IMG/VR virus record: IMGVR_UViG_3300048032_000289
Span: 1 to 24,570 of that record
Reading direction: 5' to 3' (one strand)
Source of the DNA: a virus
Length of the DNA: 24,570 nt
Shown here: positions 15,394 through 21,145 of the stretch, piece after piece
How the letters are laid out: the number at the start of each line of letters is the position of its first letter
Position numbering within the stretch: position 1 is the first letter of the stretch
Position numbers and translations under genes: made by a program
Notes under the pieces: model-generated
What the model saw: the letters and a program-made list of their open reading frames with translations, nothing else
The model's database searches: none
Told to the model about the DNA's origin: nothing

Positions 15394-16031
15394 GTGAAGA
15401 ATTTACAGAAGAACAGACAGTTTTAGAAACTGAAGATACATTCGAAATGGTACAACCAAGTGGTGCAAAGTCATTTATTTGTATGTATGATAATGCATTA
15501 GAAGATGATATGTGCGACAAGTTGGTTGAACTTTTTGATAAATCAGAAGAATATCATAAAGTAACAGAAACTGAAGGGTTTCGTAAGTTTACTGAATTAA
15601 ATATATTCAATAGTGAACTTTTGGAAAAAGAACCAGAGTTTAATAGACTCGGATTTAGAATGTTGGAAAAGGTGCAAGAATATACCGAATCATATCGTAG
15701 ATTTTGGAATATTGAACATTTTCCAACCCAGGCATCTAATGAAGAAATTAGAATGAAAAAGTACACTGCAAATGCGGAGACAGAAGAACATTTTGGTTAT
15801 CATTCTGATGTTGGAGATTATGCCTCCGCAAAGAGATTTTTGGTAGTTATGTTTTACCTTAATGACGTTGAAGAAGGTGGCCAGACTATTTTTCCAGAAT
15901 ATCAACTTGCCGCAAAACCAACAAAGGGTAGTCTTATGGTGTTTCCACCATTCTGGACTCATCCTCATCTTGCAGAAGCACCTAAAAGTAACGACAAATA
16001 TATCATTAGTACGTATTTGCACTATCTATAG
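15390..16031 (+). CDS. 2-oxoglutarate/Fe(II)-dependent oxygenase (prolyl 4-hydroxylase-like)
   Basis: 213-residue oxygenase that would couple 2-oxoglutarate decarboxylation to hydroxylation of a protein or nucleic-acid substrate. The Fe(II) triad is visible as H138-x-D140 in YHSDVGDY and H193 in WTHPHLAEAP, with K203 (NDKYIISTYL) as the 2-oxoglutarate carboxylate ligand. The EGGQTIFPE strand and KGSLMVFPPFW segment fit the prolyl 4-hydroxylase branch. Such genes are frequent in marine T4-like phages, with substrates unknown. It is the last gene of the polymerase-helicase operon, translationally coupled to gp41 through ATGA. The first 25 residues are an acidic extension. Confidence 0.88.
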   Translation: MSEEFTEEQTVLETEDTFEMVQPSGAKSFICMYDNALEDDMCDKLVELFDKSEEYHKVTETEGFRKFTELNIFNSELLEKEPEFNRLGFRMLEKVQEYTESYRRFWNIEHFPTQASNEEIRMKKYTANAETEEHFGYHSDVGDYASAKRFLVVMFYLNDVEEGGQTIFPEYQLAAKPTKGSLMVFPPFWTHPHLAEAPKSNDKYIISTYLHYL

Positions 16032-16044
16032 TATACTTTTTTAC

Positions 16045-16073
16045 TTGACAATCCTTGCCTAATAGTTTTTAAT
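16045..16073 (+). promoter_or_regulatory. sigma70-like promoter before the 16107 gene
   Basis: TTGACA at 16045-16050, a 17-bp spacer and TTTAAT (5/6) at 16068-16073. Its -35 overlaps the left arm of an inverted repeat and its -10 overlaps a late promoter motif, so this 75-base gap carries two promoter types. Confidence 0.55.
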
Positions 16074-16100
16074 AAATATGAACTAACAGAGCAAGGATTG
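16049..16100 (+). repeat. 10-bp inverted repeat covering the next ribosome binding site
   Basis: CAATCCTTGC at 16049-16058 is perfectly complementary to GCAAGGATTG at 16091-16100, with 32 bases between. The right arm contains the AAGGA ribosome binding site (16093-16097) of the gene starting at 16107. Read-through mRNA can hide this site; mRNA started inside the loop cannot. Confidence 0.72.
16071..16078 (+). promoter_or_regulatory. late promoter AATAAATA inside the inverted-repeat loop
   Basis: AATAAATA fits NATAAATA. The expected transcript start is about 16084, downstream of the left arm of the inverted repeat. The gap from element to start codon (28 bases) matches those at 17518 (25 bases) and 23312 (24 bases). 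Confidence 0.55.
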
Positions 16101-16106
16101 ATTCTA

Positions 16107-17510
16107 ATGGCATATAATCTAAGATTAAATGACGCAAAAGACACTAAACTAGTTCCCGCAACACGCCCTAGGCGAAAAGATATAGTTGGAATACAACAGT
16201 ATATCAACGAAACATATAGAAGTCCAATTATCTTAGATCCTAAAGGTAATTATACTACTATTAAAATTCCTAGAAGTGTTTCTAAGAATATCACTATCCC
16301 AAATCTCAAACGTGCATTAACAAAAGCTGGTTGTAACATCAGTCAATTAAATATTACATTTGGTGATGGTTCTGGTAAAACCAAAGGTGGCATGGATGCA
16401 TCTGAAACCAAGTTTCAAGAAAATGCCACACTAGAGTTTTGCAAACAAATGATTGAAAAAAATAAAAAACCTACATTTAATACAATTAAAAATATCTACA
16501 AAAAAGTGGATGATGATTGGATGGAAAGTTTTGAGGCAACCGCTCAGGCATTAAAAGACTATGTGAAACGAGGTGGATATGAATATAGTAGAGATACAGG
16601 AGTCATGCCAGTAATTGAAAAACTCGCATCACAATATTGTGGAGTTACTAAAAAAGATGCTTGGAACCCAATGGATATTGTTATTATTCGTAGTTCTAAG
16701 AAATTTAAAATTATGAAGGAGTTGAATGAAGTGAGAAAATTTAATGATAAAGATGCCGCACTAGATTACTTAAATTCTAAAATGAGATATTATGCCCATG
16801 ATAAAGATTTGTTGGGAATCTCTTTAAAGAAAGTAAACCCTAAGAAAAGAATTAAAACTGAATGGAGTGACCCTAAAATAATCAGACAACAAGAATCTCC
16901 AAACATCAAAATTATTCAGAGTGGGATAAATTTTGATTGGACACTTCAAAGTAATGGAGAATTCAAAACTGGAGAACTTTCCTTTCAATTGGATATTAAT
17001 GGAAACTTAGTTACGATGCAGAAAAGATCCTTTTCTGGTGGAGTGCGAGAGAAAAACCAAATAGACATGACTGCAAAGGGTGCATCTGCAAAATTGGGTA
17101 AAGTATCTGGACCTCTTGCTGTAGACCCTTTCTTAAAACTATACTCTATGTCACGGTTTGATATGAAAAATATGCCAAGAATGGGATCATTCACTCAAAA
17201 TGAAATTGATTATTGGGTACACTTATATAAAAAGGTTTACTTGAAGAAAATTGATAGACAGAATATCAATTTTGGACCTGCAAAAAATCCGACTATATTT
17301 AAAAACACTTTAACAGCCGCAATTGAATTGGAACAAGATATCGCAAGAACTGCATCACAACTAAGTTCGAAATTACAGTCTCTTTATTTCTTAAATTTGT
17401 TGGTCCAAATTGACGAAAAGGGTGGTATTAAAGATTTCTTTGAAGTGATGTATTATGGTGCAAAAAAACAATATGAAAGTGCCGGTGTGTTTTTGAAAAT
17501 ATCCGATTAA
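16107..17510 (+). CDS. phage protein of unknown function, possible PD-(D/E)XK-like nuclease fold
   Basis: 467-residue soluble protein not recognised with certainty. The middle contains WNPMDIVII (186-194; D190) and LLGISLKKV (235-243; S239, K241), spaced as in the D...(E/S)xK core of PD-(D/E)XK nucleases, with a preceding helix containing E110 as a possible further acidic residue. A catalytic role is therefore possible but unproven. The region 285-360 is predicted beta-rich and the C-terminus helical. The start chosen is ATG 16107, nine bases after AAGGA; a TTG three codons earlier lies within the same inverted-repeat arm. Both a sigma70-like and a late promoter precede it, and the ribosome binding site can be sequestered. 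Confidence 0.6.
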   Translation: MAYNLRLNDAKDTKLVPATRPRRKDIVGIQQYINETYRSPIILDPKGNYTTIKIPRSVSKNITIPNLKRALTKAGCNISQLNITFGDGSGKTKGGMDASETKFQENATLEFCKQMIEKNKKPTFNTIKNIYKKVDDDWMESFEATAQALKDYVKRGGYEYSRDTGVMPVIEKLASQYCGVTKKDAWNPMDIVIIRSSKKFKIMKELNEVRKFNDKDAALDYLNSKMRYYAHDKDLLGISLKKVNPKKRIKTEWSDPKIIRQQESPNIKIIQSGINFDWTLQSNGEFKTGELSFQLDINGNLVTMQKRSFSGGVREKNQIDMTAKGASAKLGKVSGPLAVDPFLKLYSMSRFDMKNMPRMGSFTQNEIDYWVHLYKKVYLKKIDRQNINFGPAKNPTIFKNTLTAAIELEQDIARTASQLSSKLQSLYFLNLLVQIDEKGGIKDFFEVMYYGAKKQYESAGVFLKISD

Positions 17511-17517
17511 AAAAATA

Positions 17518-17525
17518 CATAAATA
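17518..17525 (+). promoter_or_regulatory. late promoter CATAAATA before the ligase-like gene
   Basis: CATAAATA in the 40-base gap fits NATAAATA and stands 25 bases before ATG 17551. No TTGACA-type -35 is paired with it. It probably drives the accessory operon from 17551 to 23342. Confidence 0.58.
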
Positions 17526-17550
17526 ATAGTTTAACAACAGGAAAAGTAGG

Positions 17551-18804
17551 ATGATGGAATCCTTTAATGAATTTTTGACAGAAGATAAGGGTGGTAAGAA
17601 CCTGCATCTCGAACATATTGAAGATGAAATCATCAATTATGGAATTAGTGGTGGTAGGGCTTCAATAAATTTCTTACGTTCGTTGAGAGATATGTTATCT
17701 GGTTCTTCTACCAAACAAGTTAATATGACTGTTAAGTGGGATGGTGCTCCAGCAATCTTTGCTGGAGTTGACCCATCTGATGGAAAATTCTTTGTTGCAA
17801 AGAAAGGAGTATTTAATATAACTCCAAAACTTTACAAAACTAAAGAGGAAATAGATAATGATCTCTCAGGCAACCTTAATTCAAAATTTAAAGTCGCGTT
17901 GGAAGAACTTTCGAAATTGGGTATCACTAATGTTTTACAAGGTGATCTTATGTATACCGATGATGTAGAAACTAAAACTATAGATGGGATTAATTACTAC
18001 ACATTTCAACCGAATACAATTGTATATGCAGTACCAGTAGCTTCTGAATTGGGCAAAACCATCAAAAAGTCAAAATTGGGAATTGTTTGGCATACTACAT
18101 ATACAGGTAATGAGTTACAGGGTATGACTGCATCCTTTGGTGCTGATATTAGTAAGTTAAGAAAACCATCTACTGTGTGGATGGACGATGCTACATACAA
18201 AGATGTTTCTGGAAGTGCAAAATTTACTAAAAAAGAAACTTCTGAAATTACTAAAATACTATCATCTACTGGAAAAAGGTTTCAAAAAATTAAAACCTCA
18301 GATTTTAATAAATTTCAAAAGATGCAAATAGATGTAATGAAGGGAACATTATCTGGCGCATCATTTAAAACATATTTAAACTCTTTTATTAGAAAAGGTG
18401 AGTCATTTGACTCGACGAAGGCAAAAAGATTTGACTATCCTATGTACGTAAAGAAATATTTTGATGAAAAAATTATAGTCAAATTGAAAACTGAAAAGTC
18501 TCGAACTGCTAAGGCAGAATTGAGAGACCAATTAGTTAAAGATTTAATAAAGTATAATTCTATGATAATTCAACTAATAGAATTTATGTCTGGAATTGTA
18601 AACGCAAAAATGATTATTGTCAAAAAACTTGACAAAGTACAACAATTAACAAAAACTTTCATTCGTACATCGAATGGATATAAAGTAACAAATGCAGAAG
18701 GTTACGTTGCTATTGATAATAATGGTAAATCTGCAGTAAAATTAGTGGATAGATTAGAATTCAGTTATAATAATTTCACAGCAGCTAAGGCATGGGATAA
18801 ATAA
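17551..18804 (+). CDS. ligase-like covalent nucleotidyltransferase with capsid-targeting-like N-terminus
   Basis: 417-residue protein. VKWDGAPAIF (61-70) has the KxDG motif I of DNA/RNA ligases and capping enzymes, with K62 as candidate for the nucleotidyl-lysine. Further matches are VLQGDLMYT (128-136, motif III-like), EGYVAI (383-388), identical in its first five residues to motif IV of T4 RNA ligase 1 (EGYVAV), and AVKLVDRLE (395-403, motif V-like). About 245 residues separate motifs III and IV, far more than usual, so a large insertion is implied. A ligase or related adenylyltransferase is likely; the substrate is unknown. Residues 2-11 (MESFNEFLTE) resemble the T4 capsid-targeting sequence. 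The start is ATG 17551 (AGGA at 17539-17542); ATG 17554 is an alternative. A late promoter lies upstream. Confidence 0.72.
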   Translation: MMESFNEFLTEDKGGKNLHLEHIEDEIINYGISGGRASINFLRSLRDMLSGSSTKQVNMTVKWDGAPAIFAGVDPSDGKFFVAKKGVFNITPKLYKTKEEIDNDLSGNLNSKFKVALEELSKLGITNVLQGDLMYTDDVETKTIDGINYYTFQPNTIVYAVPVASELGKTIKKSKLGIVWHTTYTGNELQGMTASFGADISKLRKPSTVWMDDATYKDVSGSAKFTKKETSEITKILSSTGKRFQKIKTSDFNKFQKMQIDVMKGTLSGASFKTYLNSFIRKGESFDSTKAKRFDYPMYVKKYFDEKIIVKLKTEKSRTAKAELRDQLVKDLIKYNSMIIQLIEFMSGIVNAKMIIVKKLDKVQQLTKTFIRTSNGYKVTNAEGYVAIDNNGKSAVKLVDRLEFSYNNFTAAKAWDK

Positions 18805-19161
18805 ATGTTTACATATAGAGCAACAATATTAAGATGGGTTGACGGTGATACCGTTGATGTGGATATTGATCTAGGTTTTGGGGTATGGTTACGAAAACAA
18901 CGTGTAAGGTTGTTTGGAATTAACACTCCAGAAAGTCGTACTAGAGATTTGGAAGAAAAGGAGCGTGGACTTGCTGCAAAAGAATTTGCAAAAAGTTGTG
19001 CGCCAGTTGGTACATCAGTTACTATTCAAACTACTAAGGGTAAAGAGACAGGAAAATACGGTCGTATCCTTGGTACTATAATGGTAAATGAAGATCAATC
19101 AGTAAATCAAATGTTAATTGAAAACGGACATGCAGTAGAGTACTTTGGAGGAAAAAGATGA
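18805..19161 (+). CDS. SNase-like (thermonuclease family) nuclease
   Basis: 118-residue staphylococcal-nuclease-like protein, a Ca-dependent phosphodiesterase family acting on DNA and RNA. Motifs are WVDGDTVDVDIDLG (metal-binding aspartates), VRLFGINTPES (catalytic Arg and first acidic turn), AKEFAK (catalytic-region Glu) and GKYGRILGTI (second Arg), all in the usual order and spacing. No signal peptide is visible, so it would act in the cytoplasm or inside the virion. The ATG directly follows the ligase-like stop, and the four-base ATGA overlap with the next gene keeps it inside the accessory operon. It lacks the capsid-targeting-like peptide of its neighbours. Confidence 0.88.
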   Translation: MFTYRATILRWVDGDTVDVDIDLGFGVWLRKQRVRLFGINTPESRTRDLEEKERGLAAKEFAKSCAPVGTSVTIQTTKGKETGKYGRILGTIMVNEDQSVNQMLIENGHAVEYFGGKR

Positions 19162-19469
19162 CTAATCATATAAATGCATGGCAAAAGATGATTGAAAATC
19201 TAAATGACAGATTTGACCCATCTTCTGACATAGAAGAAGATTTTGTACAACCTTTAGTTGAAGATCATGAGGCAGATATGGCACTCACTGAGTTAAAATC
19301 TATTTCTGATAAGGCATTACAACTGGCAGAAGAAATTGAAAAGAAGAAAAATGCAATGGGTGGTGAATTAGAACTTGCAGCATGGTGTCAATCCAAAATC
19401 ACCAAATGCAATGATTATATGAACAGTGTATATGATTACATGATGTATTCTGGTGATGAGAATAGTTAA
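19158..19469 (+). CDS. small helical phage protein of unknown function
   Basis: 103-residue acidic, helical protein. The C-terminal part (ALQLAEEIEKKKNAMGGELE, then AAWCQSKITKCNDYMNSVYD) resembles a short module recurring in marine T4-like phage proteins (L-x-x-W-x-QSKI-x-x-x-x-DY-x-x-x-V-x-DY), whose role I do not know. No enzymatic motif is seen. ATG 19158 overlaps the nuclease stop and has GGAGG at 19147-19151. Its stop overlaps the next start as TAATG, so it is translated in a chain with the flanking genes. Confidence 0.65.
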   Translation: MTNHINAWQKMIENLNDRFDPSSDIEEDFVQPLVEDHEADMALTELKSISDKALQLAEEIEKKKNAMGGELELAAWCQSKITKCNDYMNSVYDYMMYSGDENS

Positions 19470-19762
19470 TGAAATCTTTTGGTTATTTCATATCTGAGGG
19501 TGTTAAACTCAAACTCATTCGTGGCAAAGACATGGATGTTTTGAAGATGTGGAATAAGGGTGATAAAAAGTGGGTTGAACTTAGGGGTAAGAGTGGATTT
19601 GAAACGAAGTATGATCCAAAAGACCCACTGCATAAGGCAATCACCGCACTTGGAAAGTCTGCAAGTATATCAGACTTTATGAATGGTGATGAAGTAAGTA
19701 TTAATCCAAAACATGCAGATGGTAAAAAAGCACTAAAGATGATTAAAGGACTGATGAAGTGA
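19469..19762 (+). CDS. small basic protein with capsid-targeting-like N-terminus
   Basis: 97-residue basic protein starting MKSFGYFISE, which matches the T4 internal-protein capsid-targeting pattern (MKTYQEFIAE) in spacing and ends in the IxE cleavage form. Cleavage after E10 would leave an 87-residue product beginning GVKLKLIRGK. The rest, with WNKGDKKWVELRGKSGF and a C-terminal helix (GKKALKMIKGLM), has no recognised enzyme motif. High lysine content would suit a DNA-associated internal head protein. It overlaps both neighbours by a few bases (TAATG and GTGA). Confidence 0.68.
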   Translation: MKSFGYFISEGVKLKLIRGKDMDVLKMWNKGDKKWVELRGKSGFETKYDPKDPLHKAITALGKSASISDFMNGDEVSINPKHADGKKALKMIKGLMK

Positions 19763-20364
19763 AAAGTTTTAATACATTTTTAGTTGAGGCCTCAGGTAAA
19801 GGACTAACAATCTTTGACATAGATGAAACTATGTTTATAACTAAGGCAGAAGTAAAGGTTGTTAAAGATGGAAAAGTTGTTAAAAAATTAAACAATCAGG
19901 AATTTAATACATATAAGAAAAAATCTGGAGAAGTGTTTGATTTTGGGGAGTTTAAAAGTGCAGAAGTGTTTAATAAAACTTCAACACCGATTGCCAGAAT
20001 GATTAATAAAGTAAAGGTAATACTGAAAAATGCAACTAAGGCTGGTTCAAAGGTTATTATTGTAACGGCAAGACCAGATTTTGATGACAAAAAATTATTT
20101 CTTGATACATTTAAAAATCAAGGGATTGATATAGATAAAATTTTTGTGGAACGCGCTGGAAATTTAGGTTCTGGTCCTGCTGCGGATAATAAGAAAGTTA
20201 TTTTTAAAAAGTACTTAGATACAAAAATATATAAAAGAATTAGACTGTTTGATGATGCAAATTCAAACTTAAAAATGTTTCTAAGTTTACAAAAAGAATA
20301 TCCAGAAGTATCTTTTGAGGCATTTCTGGCAAAACATAATGGATCAGTTAAGAGGGTAAGATGA
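19759..20364 (+). CDS. HAD-superfamily phosphatase with capsid-targeting-like N-terminus, GTG start
   Basis: 201-residue HAD-family protein. Motif I is FDIDETMF (nucleophile and acid/base aspartates D20 and D22), motif II VIIVTARPD (Thr), a lysine region around NKKVIFKKYL, and motif IV RLFDDANSN (acidic pair). The arrangement resembles the 3'-phosphatase domain of T4 Pnkp (FDVDGTL ... VVSGR ... DDR), but the substrate cannot be read from sequence and a 5'-nucleotidase is an alternative. Residues 1-10 (MKSFNTFLVE) fit the capsid-targeting pattern with LxE at the end. The start is GTG 19759, eight bases after AAAGGA; it overlaps the previous stop as GTGA and the conserved N-terminus begins exactly there. 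Confidence 0.8.
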   Translation: MKSFNTFLVEASGKGLTIFDIDETMFITKAEVKVVKDGKVVKKLNNQEFNTYKKKSGEVFDFGEFKSAEVFNKTSTPIARMINKVKVILKNATKAGSKVIIVTARPDFDDKKLFLDTFKNQGIDIDKIFVERAGNLGSGPAADNKKVIFKKYLDTKIYKRIRLFDDANSNLKMFLSLQKEYPEVSFEAFLAKHNGSVKRVR

Positions 20365-20708
20365 AAAGTTTTAACAGAGTAGAAGAAATTGACCAGATTT
20401 GCGAAGAATGCAATCTATATGAAGATTTAGAATTGATTGAATCTGAATATCAAGGTAAAAAAGTTACATTAAATAAACCTAGTAGATCCCAAGATGGAAA
20501 GAAAAAGTTTTATGTGTATGTAAAGAATGAAAAGGGTAATGTTGTTAAAGTTGGATTTGGTGACCCTAATATGGAAATCAAAAGAGATGATCCTGCAAGG
20601 AGAAAATCTTTCAGAGCAAGACATAACTGCGACAATCCTGGCCCTAAATGGAAAGCTAGATATTGGAGTTGTTATCAATGGCGTGGTGGAGCAAAAGTAA
20701 AGGACTAA
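20361..20708 (+). CDS. conserved marine-phage module protein (two-Cys, basic), unknown function
   Basis: 115-residue protein. The core (YQGKKVTLNKPSR, KKFYVYVKNEKGNVVKVGFG, DPNMEIKRDDPARRKSFRAR, HNCDNPGPKWKARYWSCYQW) is a strongly conserved module of marine T4-like phages, found alone or as a domain of larger proteins; I do not know its function. The strict HNCDNPGPKWKARYWSC block suggests a structured basic or metal-binding site. It starts MKSFN like its neighbours but then diverges (RVEEIDQI), so the capsid-targeting peptide is degenerate or absent; ELIESE at 24-29 is a possible protease site. It overlaps the HAD gene (ATGA), and its last 31 bases overlap the chosen start of the next gene. 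Confidence 0.75.
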   Translation: MKSFNRVEEIDQICEECNLYEDLELIESEYQGKKVTLNKPSRSQDGKKKFYVYVKNEKGNVVKVGFGDPNMEIKRDDPARRKSFRARHNCDNPGPKWKARYWSCYQWRGGAKVKD

Positions 20709-21145
20709 ATAGTAGTATGACAAACGAATACAAATATGAAGATGTAGATTTTGGATTTACTGCAGTAGATGAAGATGAATTACGTAGTCTCTCTGGTGGT
20801 GATGAATCTGTAGAAAAAGTAACACAAGTCGCAGAGGCGACTAGTGCAGAACTACGTGGACTTGACGGCAAACTCTCAGAATTAATTGAAATGCAAAGAG
20901 ATGTTATGTCTGAATTAATTGCATCTAAAAGTTTGTATGAAGAAAAGAGTAGTGGACTTGATATTTCTAAGGAAGTATTAGAAGATAAGTTATTAAAGTT
21001 GGAAAGACTTATTATGCCATTATTGCAAAACCTATTAAAGAATAAAGATAAAGAATATATTTTCTGGCCGAATAGAGAACCTATCATCAAAGCGCAAATG
21101 GAAAAAGTCTTAGAAATTACGAGGGATAACGATGGCGAAGGATAA
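20678..21145 (+). CDS. coiled-coil phage protein of unknown function
   Basis: 155-residue acidic protein. After an acidic N-terminus (YKYEDVDFGFTAVDEDE), a coiled-coil region (about 40-105) leads to a conserved-looking end: LERLIMPLLQNLLKNKDKEY, then IFWPNRE and a terminal helix. Many marine phage proteins share this L-P-LL-x-NL-x-K-x-x-KEYI-x-WPNR ending; its role is unknown. Two starts are possible. ATG 20678 has GGAG nine bases upstream, but its first 13 residues are read over the conserved end of the previous gene. ATG 20717 has AAGGA twelve bases upstream. I prefer 20678 slightly. It overlaps the next gene by 14 bases. Confidence 0.7.
   Translation: MAWWSKSKGLNSSMTNEYKYEDVDFGFTAVDEDELRSLSGGDESVEKVTQVAEATSAELRGLDGKLSELIEMQRDVMSELIASKSLYEEKSSGLDISKEVLEDKLLKLERLIMPLLQNLLKNKDKEYIFWPNREPIIKAQMEKVLEITRDNDGEG

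Noticed and set aside
16021-16042. ACTAT/ATAGT followed by six T, terminator-like
   Set aside because: A five-base all-AT-rich stem with a two-base loop is too weak, and the region contains the oxygenase stop codon; likely chance.
17575-17580. TTGACA inside the start of the ligase-like gene
   Set aside because: Seventeen bases downstream reads GAACCT, with no -10 match at 16-18 bp spacing, and it is coding.
18629-18634. TTGACA inside the ligase-like gene
   Set aside because: No -10 element at proper spacing; it encodes KKLDKV in a helical region.
18796-18803. GATAAATA, a NATAAATA match at the end of the ligase-like gene
   Set aside because: It overlaps the stop codon and ends one base before the next ATG, so a transcript from it would start inside the nuclease gene and lack its start codon.
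20656-21090. 144-residue reading frame on the minus strand
   Set aside because: It lies fully opposite an overlapping pair of + strand genes with good ribosome binding sites, is low-complexity (Ser/Leu/Phe-rich) and is an antisense shadow. The same applies to other minus-strand frames such as 10112-10516 and 3657-3986.
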